A stretch of 64,000 nucleotides of DNA from Actinomycetes bacterium (GTDB lineage Bacteria; Actinomycetota; Coriobacteriia; Anaerosomatales; JAGXFU01): contig JAGXFU010000011.1 in the NCBI GenBank assembly GCA_024637115.1, positions 62,001 to 126,000 on the forward strand, given 5' to 3'. The notes below the pieces were generated by a model. That model was not told the origin of the DNA and searched no databases. It saw only the letters and a program-made list of their open reading frames with translations. A program made the position numbers and the translations under genes. Positions 35,841-43,602 of the stretch are shown here, one piece after another (position 1 is the stretch's first letter; every line of letters begins with the position of its first letter).

Positions 35841-35864
35841 CGGCCGGCCAGCACCGCCATTCAG

Positions 35865-35898
35865 TGAGGCCCCGTCACTCAACCGTGACGGGGCCTCA
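35865..35898. terminator. Strong bidirectional rho-independent terminator
   Basis: Perfect 14-bp stem TGAGGCCCCGTCAC / GTGACGGGGCCTCA with loop TCAACC, followed on the plus strand by TCTTATT. It ends the baeRF transcript and may serve the facing SHOCT gene. Confidence 0.88.
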
Positions 35899-35941
35899 TC
35901 TTATTCCGTGGTGCTGCCAAGCAGATTCGTAGCCCTCTCGG

Positions 35942-36238
35942 CTAACTCCCGAGCGAGTGTATGATCTCTTGGTACTGGTCCTTGGTGATCTCTCCGCTCG
36001 CAAGGCGTCGTTTGGCGATGGCAACGGCTTCGTCGTGACCGACCGCGCCGGGAGATTGATTGGTCCCACCGACTCCCCCGTGACCGCCACCGGACGCTCG
36101 CACGGCCCAGATGACAAACAGTACGATCCCGACAAGGATGAGAGCACCAAACAGGAGGAACAGCAGATCGCCGAACCAGCTGCCGCCCATCATGTTGTTA
36201 TAGCCGCTACCATATCCATTTCCGTATCCGCCCATCAT
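35942..36238 (-). CDS. SHOCT-domain membrane protein
   Basis: 98 residues: a Gly/Tyr/Met-rich N-terminus (about 1-20), one transmembrane helix (about 22-46), a Gly-rich linker, and a C-terminal SHOCT domain (DEAVAIAKRRLASGEITKDQYQEI, about 69-93). SHOCT is a short oligomerisation domain found at protein ends. Its ATG overlaps the stop of the cytochrome gene (ATGA), so the two are coupled. Function unknown; a scaffold for the cytochrome is possible. Confidence 0.85.
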   Translation of the reverse strand: MMGGYGNGYGSGYNNMMGGSWFGDLLFLLFGALILVGIVLFVIWAVRASGGGHGGVGGTNQSPGAVGHDEAVAIAKRRLASGEITKDQYQEIIHSLGS

Positions 36239-36735
36239 CGCGCGCTCAACTCCTTCAAGTAGGAAATCACATCGGCGACCTCAGCATCCGTCATAGCCCA
36301 GCGAGGCATCGGAGCCTTCAAGGACTCGCCATCGGGCTCGACTCCATCTCGAATGGCACGGGCGATGTCGCTGTCCGTCCACGCCGGGTGGGTCGTTCCC
36401 TCCTCGGAGTGGGTCACGGAGAGCGTTGAATACCGGATGTCGGGAATATCAACCGACCCGAACATCATCCCGACTCTACCGCCTCGGCCGTCTTCACCGT
36501 GACAGTCGACGCAGGCCATGTTGCCCATCATCCCAACACCGGTCATGCCGCCGCCTGCGACCGTCCTTGGTATCGGGCCAGAGTCCGTGGCTCCCGTGTA
36601 GTAGATCTGCTGCCCCGTCGACGCAAAAGTACCTGCCGGCGAGGACCCACCGAACAACCCGGACACAACGAACATGCCCACGATACCAATCACCAGCGCG
36701 AGGACTGCCCAGATCATGAGTGTACTGTTCTTCAT
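36235..36735 (-). CDS. Membrane-anchored c-type cytochrome
   Basis: 166 residues. An uncleaved N-terminal helix (about 6-30) anchors a class I cytochrome c domain with one haem motif CVDCH (near residue 75-79) and a likely axial Met in the C-terminal APMPRWAMTDAEVADVISYLKE. The segment between contains Met-rich GGGMTGVGMMGNMA, a possible metal-binding stretch. It acts outside the membrane in electron transfer; the partner is unknown. No cytochrome biogenesis genes are in the window. It is followed by the coupled SHOCT gene. Confidence 0.88.
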   Translation of the reverse strand: MKNSTLMIWAVLALVIGIVGMFVVSGLFGGSSPAGTFASTGQQIYYTGATDSGPIPRTVAGGGMTGVGMMGNMACVDCHGEDGRGGRVGMMFGSVDIPDIRYSTLSVTHSEEGTTHPAWTDSDIARAIRDGVEPDGESLKAPMPRWAMTDAEVADVISYLKELSAR

Positions 36736-36834
36736 AGAAGATTTATGCCCAGATTACTGAACTACGAGACTCAGCCGAATCCGAAGACGTGCACCGAGAC
36801 CCTGCATGGAGGACCCTGACGCACCACCAGATCA

Positions 36835-37695
36835 TCACTCCGCGGCACATGCGAAGCAGTCAGCATTGCGTTGTGCCCACTCGCGCAAGGTGGTGGGTGA
36901 TCGGCCGATCAATCGTTGTAGTTCATCGGTCGTGCCAGCGGCCAGACCTACTTTCGCGATCAGGTATATGGATCCCATCACGGAGACGAAGTCATCGTCG
37001 CACCCCGATGCCTTCATGCGGGACTTGAACTCTCGAGCGGATGGACTCGGGTAGGTGATCCGGCGACCGCAAGCCCACGACAGGACCTCGGCAACCTTGG
37101 TGTAGGTTACGGCCTCACTGCCCGTGAGCTCATAGGCTTTGCCGAGATGCCCGGGCGTTGTCAACACGACGGCGATAGCCTCGGCAACATCCGCTGCATC
37201 GATGAAGTTGGTCTTGCCACGTCCCGCAGGCACGAAGACCTCATCGCGATCGCAAATGTCGGCACGATGGGTAGTGGCCAAGTTCTGCATGAAGAAGCTC
37301 GGGCGCAGAAATGTGCACGACAGGCCGCTGCGTTTCAGGTACTGCTCCATTCCGTGATGCGGCACAAATGGGTTTGATCCCGCCCCTTGCACGGAGAGGA
37401 ACGCAACCTGTTCGATACCGTACGTCGTCATCGCATCGATGAAGGGACGCATCTTCTTTGGGTCTGACATCTGAGGAGGGCGCATGAGAAAGACACTGCT
37501 TACGCCGGTCAAGGCGGCCTCAAACGTTGAGGGATCCTCAAAGTCGAATCGGATCTCAGAGACCGCCGCTCCCCAGCCGCGCTCGCGTCCTGGCTGCCGG
37601 ACGGCGGCACGGACCTGCTGATCCCGCCCGAGCAGCTCCGCAACGACGAGAGCGCCAACCGTACCTGTTGAACCGGTCACCAGTATCGCCGACAT
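36835..37695 (-). CDS. NmrA-like NAD(P)-binding protein
   Basis: 286-residue atypical short-chain dehydrogenase. The N-terminal ILVTGSTGTVGALVVAELL is the TGxxGxxG dinucleotide motif. The NmrA-like region continues with VFLMRPPQMSDP, FLSVQGAGSNPFVPHHGMEQYLKRSG and YELTGSEAVTYTKVAEVLS. No clear YxxxK pair, so it may be a redox sensor or a quinone/isoflavone-reductase-like enzyme. Its ATG shares its A with the MarR stop, so both are one unit under MarR control. Confidence 0.88.
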   Translation of the reverse strand: MSAILVTGSTGTVGALVVAELLGRDQQVRAAVRQPGRERGWGAAVSEIRFDFEDPSTFEAALTGVSSVFLMRPPQMSDPKKMRPFIDAMTTYGIEQVAFLSVQGAGSNPFVPHHGMEQYLKRSGLSCTFLRPSFFMQNLATTHRADICDRDEVFVPAGRGKTNFIDAADVAEAIAVVLTTPGHLGKAYELTGSEAVTYTKVAEVLSWACGRRITYPSPSAREFKSRMKASGCDDDFVSVMGSIYLIAKVGLAAGTTDELQRLIGRSPTTLREWAQRNADCFACAAE

Positions 37696-38144
37696 CAGCC
37701 CTTCAGCTCCCGCAGAGCAGCAGCCTCGTGGTCGACCAGACGACGAAGGAGTGAGACGAACGTGTCCAACTCATCAACCGTCAGCGCTTCCTCAGCTCTT
37801 GCGGAGACGCCCTCGGCTATCTTCATGAGCGATGGAACGGTCTGCTTGGCAGCAGACGTGAGACTCAGCAGGCGCGAACGACGATCCGCCGGGTTCGTTA
37901 CCGACGATAGCCAGCCGTCGCGCTCGAGACGTTGCACCAGACCTGTCGTTGTCGCGGGGTCCGCACCGATGATCTCCGCAACTGAACTTGGGGCGAGTGC
38001 TCCGTCCGGCGTCGCTGCAAGAGCCATCAGCACAGCGGCCTGTTGCGTTGTCAGGTTGTGAGGCCGTAAATCGATGGCGAAATGGGTCCGATACTGCTTG
38101 GCGGCCTGCTGGAGCAGATATCCGAGGTCGTTGGGCATACTCAC
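37695..38144 (-). CDS. MarR-family regulator
   Basis: 149 residues from GTG 38144 (AAGGG about 7 nt upstream); ATG 38138 is also possible. Winged-helix landmarks: LTTQQAAVLMALAA, SSVAEIIGADPATTTGLVQRLERDGWL and the wing TNPADRRSRLLSLT. MarR proteins respond to phenolics or oxidants. It is divergent from the FAD/Rieske oxidoreductase and directly followed by the NmrA gene; a pair of 20-bp direct repeats just upstream is its probable operator. Confidence 0.92.
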   Translation of the reverse strand: MSMPNDLGYLLQQAAKQYRTHFAIDLRPHNLTTQQAAVLMALAATPDGALAPSSVAEIIGADPATTTGLVQRLERDGWLSSVTNPADRRSRLLSLTSAAKQTVPSLMKIAEGVSARAEEALTVDELDTFVSLLRRLVDHEAAALRELKG

Positions 38145-38157
38145 GCGATTTCCCTTC

Positions 38158-38197
38158 GTATACAAAGTATCTGCTTAGTATACGTAGTATCTCCGTA
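38158..38197. promoter_or_regulatory. Tandem 20-bp repeats, probable MarR operator
   Basis: Two direct repeats of exactly 20 bp start at 38158 and 38178, each GTATAC-2 nt-AGTATCT-4 nt-A. The spacing equals two DNA turns and the repeats lie just upstream of the MarR start in the divergent region, so autoregulation plus control of the oxidoreductase is likely. Confidence 0.65.
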
Positions 38198-38311
38198 TGG
38201 TCAAATCCGAGGCTCCTCCTACGGGCCGGGGCATATACCCGATTAGGACGGCACACGGTGCGAGCGGCGGCGATGCCCGCTACCCACGACTCCGTCTGGA
38301 AAGGAACCCTC

Positions 38312-39754
38312 ATGCACCCTGAGTACATCGAGGCCATGGAAGGCGTATCCGGTCTAGCCGGATCCCCGTGGTTGACCTCCGAGTCGACCGTGTTGCCCAC
38401 GCTCGACGGAGCTCATGAAGCAGACGTAGTCATCGTAGGTGGCGGCATCACGGGAGCGCTCGTTGCACGGAGGCTCTCCGCCCGCGGGCGACACGTAGTC
38501 GTGCTTGAACGACGGCGCATGGCGTCGGGGACTACCGGCCATTCAACCGCCAAGGTCACCGCATTGCATGGCACGGCATGGCGAGGTCTCCTCGGTGCGC
38601 ATCCACGCGACAAGATGCACGCATGGGCACTGGCGAACCTCGCGGCGGTCGACGAGTTGTCGAATACCGCCCGTGTCACCGGCACCACATGCGGTCTGCG
38701 CACCCTGCCCGCCTATCTCGTGGCAGGCGACGCCACGTCTGCTCAGAACTTTGGCGAGCACATCGCGGCTCTGGTCTCGGTGGGGATACCTGTGAGCGCG
38801 GTGGATTCTCCCGATCCGTTCAGTAATCCCGCGGCTGAACTGCCGAGACAGGTGATGATCGACCCGGCCGCATTCGTTGCCGGAGTGTTGTCCTCTCTCG
38901 GCCCGATCGCGGATCTCTATGAAGACACAGCGGTCCGCTCGCTGGAACATACCGATGACGGCTGGCTCGCCCACTGCGACGGCGGTTCCGTCAGGGCGCC
39001 GATCGCGGTCATGGCGGACCATTCACCGATGCACGACACGGGGGGCTTCTTTGGCAGACTGTTTCCCTACACGCACTACGTCCTCGAGATCGCGCCGCGC
39101 ACCGCGCTTCCGGACGGCATGTGGCTCCAAGTCGGCGGTGAGAACTTGACGCTGCGGCCCACCTCCGGCCAAGGAGGAACATGGATCGCGAGCGGACAGC
39201 GGGTCCGAGTCGGATCCGTTGATGACGAGCGCGAGATCTACACGCAGCTCGAAGAGTCCGTGACTCGTATGCTCGGTAAGGTCGAAGTCGTTCGCCATTG
39301 GTCAACACACGATCACGAGACGTCGGACGGGCTGCCCTTCATTGGCGAGGCTCCCTTGGGCCGCAATCTGTTCCTGGCCACCGGATACGCTGGCTGGGGC
39401 ATGACAAAGAGCGTGGTGGCCGCGTCGATAATCGCAGACGCGGTCGAAGGGCGGTCGAACGCTATCGCAGAGATCGTCTCTCCATCGCGGCTGCCCGGTC
39501 TCAACTCGCTGGTACCTCTCGCGGGAGAGAACGCCACCGTGGGTCGTGAGTTCATAACCGGGCACCTGACATCCACGAGCAAACTCGCCCACTCGGATTC
39601 GGTGGCCGGCCAGGCATGCACGCATCTCGGATGCGAAACGAAATGGAACACGGCCGAGGGAACCGTGGACTGCCCGTGTCATGGCTCACGCTTTGGCCGA
39701 GACGGAAGTGTCATCTACGGTCCTGCATCCAACGACATCGAGGCAGACGCCTAG
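38312..39754 (+). CDS. FAD-dependent oxidoreductase with C-terminal Rieske domain
   Basis: 480 residues from ATG 38312 (AAAGGA 7-8 nt upstream). N-terminal DAO-type FAD domain: VVIVGGGITGALVARRLSA (about 44-62), ERRRMASGTTGHSTAKVTALHG, and the closing FLATGYAGWGMTKSVVAASII. The C-terminal Rieske [2Fe-2S] domain has CTHLGC (about 435-440) and, further on, CPCHGSRF (about 453-460). The fold is that of the YhfW/Rieske-DAO group whose substrate is unknown. The compact C-terminus ends soon after the second Rieske motif. It is divergent from MarR-NmrA, suggesting inducible expression. Confidence 0.9.
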   Translation: MHPEYIEAMEGVSGLAGSPWLTSESTVLPTLDGAHEADVVIVGGGITGALVARRLSARGRHVVVLERRRMASGTTGHSTAKVTALHGTAWRGLLGAHPRDKMHAWALANLAAVDELSNTARVTGTTCGLRTLPAYLVAGDATSAQNFGEHIAALVSVGIPVSAVDSPDPFSNPAAELPRQVMIDPAAFVAGVLSSLGPIADLYEDTAVRSLEHTDDGWLAHCDGGSVRAPIAVMADHSPMHDTGGFFGRLFPYTHYVLEIAPRTALPDGMWLQVGGENLTLRPTSGQGGTWIASGQRVRVGSVDDEREIYTQLEESVTRMLGKVEVVRHWSTHDHETSDGLPFIGEAPLGRNLFLATGYAGWGMTKSVVAASIIADAVEGRSNAIAEIVSPSRLPGLNSLVPLAGENATVGREFITGHLTSTSKLAHSDSVAGQACTHLGCETKWNTAEGTVDCPCHGSRFGRDGSVIYGPASNDIEADA

Positions 39755-39811
39755 TATCCCCTCTCGGGGTCACTAGTGAGTCCTATCTGCTGTGTTGCGC
39801 TTGGGCCGCGA

Positions 39812-40135
39812 CTAGTCTTCGACTTGCGCGTCCGGCGCGCCTGTCTTCACGGCTTCGATACCGGCGTCGCGCGCAGCTTCTGTCTCGAAGTAGTCGCTTC
39901 CGCCGATCGTCTGTCCGTTGGCTGCATCAAGTGCAAATCGGAACTGCCCGTCGGGCGTTGTTGTTCGCCGGTAGCGGCTCTCATCGGAAGCGTTCTTCTT
40001 CACTGATTCGATGCCGTTCATGCACGCGGCCATCGTTGTATACGCCTCGCTGGTGAGAATCACCTCGGCGCCCAGCTTCAGATCGAACATGAACTGCCCG
40101 TCCGGTCGTGTCTCGATATTGAAGTACCCTGCCAT
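39812..40135 (-). CDS. Two-repeat DUF1508 (YegP-like) protein
   Basis: 107 residues from ATG 40135, preceded by GGAGG 5 nt upstream. Two DUF1508 repeats of about 50 residues start AGYFNIETRPDGQFMFDL and RYRRTTTPDGQFRFAL, each ending in an alpha helix with GIESVKKNA / GIEAVKTGA. E. coli YegP has the same layout. The function is unknown; it is often found with stress genes. It is the first of several small proteins at 40-44 kb. Confidence 0.9.
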   Translation of the reverse strand: MAGYFNIETRPDGQFMFDLKLGAEVILTSEAYTTMAACMNGIESVKKNASDESRYRRTTTPDGQFRFALDAANGQTIGGSDYFETEAARDAGIEAVKTGAPDAQVED

Positions 40136-40316
40136 CATGTCCTCCTTCAGAGATGCGTTACCTGGCCGCCGTCCAAGGGCGAACAATCCGGCTCCTCTAA
40201 TAGAGCTCCTACCCAAGTACGGTCTTTGCATTGAGTTGGGGACTCGGTCGGTCGTCGCGCGTGAGCCGCGCGCTCGAGATATCGACCCTCCACGAACCCC
40301 GGCTGCGTCAAACGAA

Positions 40317-40340
40317 ACGGGGACCCTTTCGGGACCCCGT
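40317..40340 (-). terminator. Terminator hairpin A, next to a tRNA-3'-end-like repeat
   Basis: On the minus strand ACGGGGTCCC-GAAA-GGGTCCCCGT with one central T:T mismatch, followed by TTCGTTTG. The outer stem and tail are the same as in the tRNA-Pro terminator at 49827-49850. It lies downstream of the YggT gene. Confidence 0.75.
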
Positions 40341-40349
40341 CGAATGCAC

Positions 40350-40383
40350 TGGTCGGACGTGCTGGACGCGTTTGTTGCGTCCG
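40350..40383 (-). repeat. Dispersed tRNA-3'-end-like repeat, copy A
   Basis: About 34 nt. On the plus strand it reads TGGTCGGAC, five further bases, GGACGCGTTTGT and a GC-rich tail. It shares most positions with copies at 43161 and 49037. The TGGTCGG equals the CCA-end of tRNA-Pro on the minus strand, and it is 9 nt from a terminator, as in that tRNA. Confidence 0.7.
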
Positions 40384-40401
40384 TTCCAGTTGATGGAACG
40401 C

Positions 40402-40809
40402 CTACTGCTGAGCGACGCTGTCATCCTCTGACTCGACGCGCTCGACGGTCTGAGATTGCGAACGCGGACTGACCGCACGAATCAGCGCAGTCAGACCCCA
40501 TGCAACCAGGGCATAAACGGCGATGGCAACAAGAGCGCTCCATTCAAATACGGCACCATCGACCTTCTGTGTATTGAAGATCGATGCGAACGGCGCCATG
40601 AACACGTCAGACACGCCGTAGACCAATTTCACAAACCCTGCTTGGGCGTTGGCGCCAAACAGCATAAGAGCGAAGCGAATTGCAATGAACACCTCAATGA
40701 CGCCGAAAACAAACATGATCACACGTGACATGACGACTTCCATCGGTGCACGCACTTCTGTGTGCACTTGACTACGACGATCAGTAGACGATGCCCTTGC
40801 ATTAGCCAT
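40402..40809 (-). CDS. YggT-family membrane protein
   Basis: 135 residues from ATG 40809 (AGGAG about 10 nt upstream). A polar N-terminus (about 1-25) is followed by a YggT domain with three to four helices; LVYGVSDVFMAPFASIF is the characteristic loop. YggT proteins occur near division genes, and their function is unresolved. The C-terminus is polar (SEDDSVAQQ). An inverted repeat and terminator A follow. Confidence 0.87.
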   Translation of the reverse strand: MANARASSTDRRSQVHTEVRAPMEVVMSRVIMFVFGVIEVFIAIRFALMLFGANAQAGFVKLVYGVSDVFMAPFASIFNTQKVDGAVFEWSALVAIAVYALVAWGLTALIRAVSPRSQSQTVERVESEDDSVAQQ

Positions 40810-40890
40810 TTCTTGACTCTCCTCTATCTGCCAGGTGGCTCGCATCCCGGACGCTCCAATGTGGCACGTCGATGCCGGGTCCCCGATCGT

Positions 40891-41034
40891 TTAAGAGCGG
40901 CGTCCTGTCACCAGGTTGTACACGAGTACGATCACTGCGATGACCAGCAGCGCGTGGATGAGCCCGCCGCCGATCTCCAAGACAAAGCCCAGAAGCCAGA
41001 GAACTACCAAGATTACAAAGATGGTCCATAGCAT
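40891..41034 (-). CDS. lmo0937-family membrane microprotein
   Basis: 47 residues, MLWTIFVILVVLWLLGFVL then IGGGLIHALLVIAVIVLVYN and a basic end. Two hydrophobic helices joined by a Gly-rich turn match the lmo0937/DUF5670 family. ATG 41034 has AGGGAG 8 nt upstream. The family is stress-associated in several bacteria, but its function is unknown. It lies 81 nt upstream of the YggT gene on the same strand. Confidence 0.85.
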   Translation of the reverse strand: MLWTIFVILVVLWLLGFVLEIGGGLIHALLVIAVIVLVYNLVTGRRS

Positions 41035-41093
41035 TGTGATTACTCCCTAACTATTGGCGTCAGTATCGAGCTAGCAATATCTATATGCCCATG

Positions 41094-41109
41094 GTTAGCT
41101 TTAGCCAAC
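41094..41109. promoter_or_regulatory. Imperfect palindrome upstream of the lmo0937-like gene
   Basis: GTTAGCTTTAGCCAAC, a near-palindrome 60 nt upstream of the microprotein start. An operator is possible; no partner regulator is evident. Confidence 0.3.
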
Positions 41110-41247
41110 TGCTGCTATTGGTATGCTCTACACGGTCGGAGCACTCCCGCGAGTAGCCGGTCAGCTTGAAAAGACTCCGGCGCGCGATATCCATATTCAC
41201 TCCATTGCAGAGCTCCTCGGCGCTTTGCGGGTATAGCCAATAGCACA

Positions 41248-42357
41248 ATGGATAAATCCAAATCGCATTCCTCTCACGACCCACGTACGGAATCGACCGA
41301 CGCAGGTTCCGCTGAAGTCTGTCCGCCAACGCCTGCGGTCACTGCCGCGGTGCCTCCTTCGCTCGCGGAGCAGCGGCGCACCAGGAGCAAGCAGGCAGAT
41401 GCCGAGGCATCGTGGGAGCCCGCGGATGCGACATGGACGGATGCCGCTGTCGAGGAGGAAGGCGAGGAGCTGTTCCGCTCCATCTTCGAGCACTCGGCGG
41501 TAGGCATCGCGCTGATAGACCTGGAGGGGCGCATATCCACGTGCAACCCCATGCTGGCGGAAATGCTCGGCAGGACGGTCGACGAACTTCCCGGCCTGGC
41601 GTTCACCGACTTCTCCTATCCCGAAGACGCCACGCTCGACCTGCAGCACTTCGAAGCACTCGTCGGCGGAGGGAGCCACCACTACACGATCGAGAAGCGA
41701 TACATCCGCGGTGACGGGTCGATCCTTTGGGGGAAAATGACGGCGTCACTGATCTCGGGTGACGACGAACTTCCACGGTTCGTCATCGGCATCATCGAGG
41801 ACGTTTCGGAGCGTCACAACGCCGAGGAGGCAGTCCGGCAACGCGACCTCGGCATTCGCGATGCGTACACGCAAGTCGTCGCCGCGGTGACGGGGGGCAA
41901 GCTCGTACTAGTTGGAATGGATGAGATCGAGACGAACTTGGGGGACGAGGTGTGGAACGCCGGCGAGATCAGGTCCGCGAAGAGCGTCGCAAGGGCTCGC
42001 CACCGGCTGGGCGACATCCTGGCAGAGCGATTCGGCGACTTCCACAGCGCGGACGAGCTCGTGCTCGCTGCCGGCGAAGCAATGACCAACGCTTGGAACC
42101 ACGGAGGCGGGGCGCGTCTGCGGCTCCTCAAGAAGGATGGCCTGCTCCAAGCCGAAGTGGAAGACGACGGTCCGGGAATCGACTTTGCGAACCTTCCGAG
42201 AGCGACGCTGGTCCCCGGCTACTCCTCCACCACGTCACTCGGTATGGGTTTCACCATCATGCTCGCTGTGTGCGACCGCGTGCTGCTCGCCACCGCGTCG
42301 TCGGGTACCCGCCTCGTCCTCGAAGCACAGCGTGGCGAGAAACGAGACAGGCAGTAG
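41248..42357 (+). CDS. PAS-domain protein with RsbW-like ATPase domain
   Basis: 369 residues, soluble. A disordered polar N-terminus (about 1-70) is followed by a PAS domain (about 73-190; FRSIFEHSAVGIALIDLEGRISTCNPMLAEMLG). A short linker then leads to a GHKL ATPase domain (about 235-360) with N-box AGEAMTNAWNHGGG, G1 DDGPGID and G2 TSLGMGFTIM. There is no phosphoacceptor His domain. The ATPase resembles the RsbW/SpoIIAB serine-kinase group. It could be a stress-sigma regulator or an anti-sigma kinase; no cognate anti-anti-sigma gene is adjacent. Unlike most neighbours it is on the plus strand. Confidence 0.8.
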   Translation: MDKSKSHSSHDPRTESTDAGSAEVCPPTPAVTAAVPPSLAEQRRTRSKQADAEASWEPADATWTDAAVEEEGEELFRSIFEHSAVGIALIDLEGRISTCNPMLAEMLGRTVDELPGLAFTDFSYPEDATLDLQHFEALVGGGSHHYTIEKRYIRGDGSILWGKMTASLISGDDELPRFVIGIIEDVSERHNAEEAVRQRDLGIRDAYTQVVAAVTGGKLVLVGMDEIETNLGDEVWNAGEIRSAKSVARARHRLGDILAERFGDFHSADELVLAAGEAMTNAWNHGGGARLRLLKKDGLLQAEVEDDGPGIDFANLPRATLVPGYSSTTSLGMGFTIMLAVCDRVLLATASSGTRLVLEAQRGEKRDRQ

Positions 42358-42392
42358 GTCAGCAAGAAGCGAGGGGCTGTCCGCCGGAATGC

Positions 42393-42420
42393 AAAAACCC
42401 GCTCTCCGGCAAGAGGCGGG
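42393..42420 (-). terminator. Rho-independent terminator on the minus strand
   Basis: Minus strand: CCCGCCTCT-TGCCGG-AGAGCGGG (one bulged C) followed by TTTTT. It lies 107 nt downstream of the 11-residue-repeat protein gene. Confidence 0.75.
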
Positions 42421-42431
42421 CTCTCGAAAGA

Positions 42432-42465
42432 ACTATGAAGAATAGAGACTAACCGCCTTCATAGT
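42432..42465. repeat. Inverted repeat in the intergenic region
   Basis: Perfect 9-bp arms ACTATGAAG / CTTCATAGT separated by 16 nt, just beyond the previous terminator. It may form a 3'-UTR hairpin or be an operator. Confidence 0.5.
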
Positions 42466-42526
42466 ACCCGCCATGCGCGCACGCCAAACTCCGGTCGACC
42501 CATCGGCACACATCTCGGCGTTGCCG

Positions 42527-42949
42527 TCAGGCCTTCAGCTTCTCGTCTCCGCCCCGCCCGTCCAGGATCCTCATCCTTGCTTCTAGCAGTATTGCCGCCG
42601 CTTCCCTTTGTGACGTCAGCAGAACGTCTGCGGCGGCACGCTCTACCTCTCTCAAGGCGTCTGCGGCGGCCCTACGCACATCTCGCAGAGCATCCGCTGC
42701 AACCTCGGCGCGCACGAGCCGTTCTGCCTCAGGGAGGTCTGGTAGACCCCGCCTCACGTTTTCCTCCGCTGCGAGCAAGACTTCCTCCGCCGTCCGCTGG
42801 GCGGCTAGCAGGACTCTCTCGGCCTTCTGCCGCGCCGCCAGCAGGACTTCCTCTGGCTTCTGCAGGCCACCCTGCAAAACCGCCTCGGCCTTCTCTTGCG
42901 CCGTTAGCAGGATCTCTGCCTCTTCGCCTGGCGTGACTCTCTTGCTCAT
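42527..42949 (-). CDS. 11-residue-repeat amphipathic helical protein
   Basis: 140 residues from ATG 42949 (GAGGGG 6 nt upstream). Nearly the whole chain is in 11-residue repeats: five at residues 9-63 with consensus (K/T)-x-E-x-V-L-L-A-A-x-x, a 19-residue linker, then four at 83-126 with consensus A-A-A-D-x-L-x-x-x-x-R. A charged tail (DGRGGDEKLKA) follows. There are no Cys, Trp or transmembrane segments. Hendecad repeats form extended amphipathic helices or right-handed coiled coils, as in group 3 LEA proteins and lipid-surface proteins. The DNA shows matching 33-nt repeats. I know of no named family; the role is unknown. Confidence 0.75.
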   Translation of the reverse strand: MSKRVTPGEEAEILLTAQEKAEAVLQGGLQKPEEVLLAARQKAERVLLAAQRTAEEVLLAAEENVRRGLPDLPEAERLVRAEVAADALRDVRRAAADALREVERAAADVLLTSQREAAAILLEARMRILDGRGGDEKLKA

Positions 42950-43107
42950 GGATGCCCCTCGTTGCCGTCTACCGCACGTCTGACCGTCGAAATACATCGC
43001 AAGGACATGCGCCCAATTCGACCCGACCTGGGCCTCTACGGGCGCATTTCGACTCGCTCCATCCTACTCGCGTTGCCCGAGTATGACGAAGGCGACCCCG
43101 AAAACGA

Positions 43108-43147
43108 GCAGATGGCCCGCCCCGGTCTCCCGAAACAAGCCATCTGC
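43108..43147 (-). terminator. Hairpin B beside the dispersed repeat
   Basis: GCAGATGGC / GCCATCTGC stem with a 22-nt loop, followed on the minus strand by TCGTTTTCG. It lies 13 nt from repeat copy B and has the same order as the other copies. Confidence 0.6.
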
Positions 43148-43160
43148 CTGCAAGTTCAAA

Positions 43161-43194
43161 TGGTCGGGCTTGGTGGTCACGTTTGTAACTGCGG
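43161..43194 (-). repeat. Dispersed tRNA-3'-end-like repeat, copy B
   Basis: Plus strand begins TGGTCGGGCTTGGTGGTCAC and continues GTTTGTAACTGCGG. It matches copy C (49037) at 29 of 34 aligned positions, and its TGGTCGGGC equals the acceptor end of tRNA-Pro. Confidence 0.7.
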
Positions 43195-43255
43195 AGCGAG
43201 CATCTCCACAGGGGTCACGGGATTACCAGGCCTGTCGCGAGGCCGCCCAGTGAGA

Positions 43256-43345
43256 CTACCGTCCTCTTCTAGACCAAAAATAGCCGCCGCCCCCGCCAAA
43301 CAGAAGGATCAACACTATGATGATTATGAGTGTCGTACTGTCCAT
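43256..43345 (-). CDS. DUF3309-like membrane microprotein
   Basis: 29 residues: MDSTT, a hydrophobic helix LIIIIVLILLF, a GGGGG turn, and an aromatic/basic end YFWSRRGR. ATG 43345 has a perfect GGAGG 8 nt upstream. The pattern of a short helix, oligo-Gly and an aromatic/Arg tail resembles DUF3309-type microproteins. It is only 90 nt long and easily missed. Function unknown. Confidence 0.65.
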   Translation of the reverse strand: MDSTTLIIIIVLILLFGGGGGYFWSRRGR

Positions 43346-43602
43346 CGTCACTTCCTCCGCTCACCTGTTCGCCGCTACTTCTTCGGGTGGATTACTCTCT
43401 AAGATTCTTGCCCAGAAGTCCGTAAGTCGAACACCACCGTGGAGCGCAGTGCCTTGGACCTCGGTCGCAGCCACTCGGGCGCAACTCGCGGGGAATTCCT
43501 AGCGCGAATCCCGCCCCGCCAGCCGATCGTCCTTCCGTGACTCGGTGTCGTATGTTCCAGGATATGGTCATACTCCCGACCGGGGACTCGCAGGCAAAAT
43601 AG

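Larger units (their letters stand above)
42950..43255. other. Gene-poor stretch containing repeat copy B
   Basis: 306 nt between two small minus-strand genes. It holds hairpin B (43108-43147) and repeat copy B (43161-43194). I see no convincing gene, although one reading frame stays open across it without conserved features. Confidence 0.5.

Noticed and set aside
40350-40430. A functional tRNA at repeat copies A-C
   Set aside because: Copies end in CCGACCA but have no standard T-loop at the right distance and no D or anticodon arms.
42962-43402. 146-codon plus-strand frame between microprotein genes
   Set aside because: It runs through repeat B and its hairpin, lacks a ribosome binding site and has no recognisable domain.
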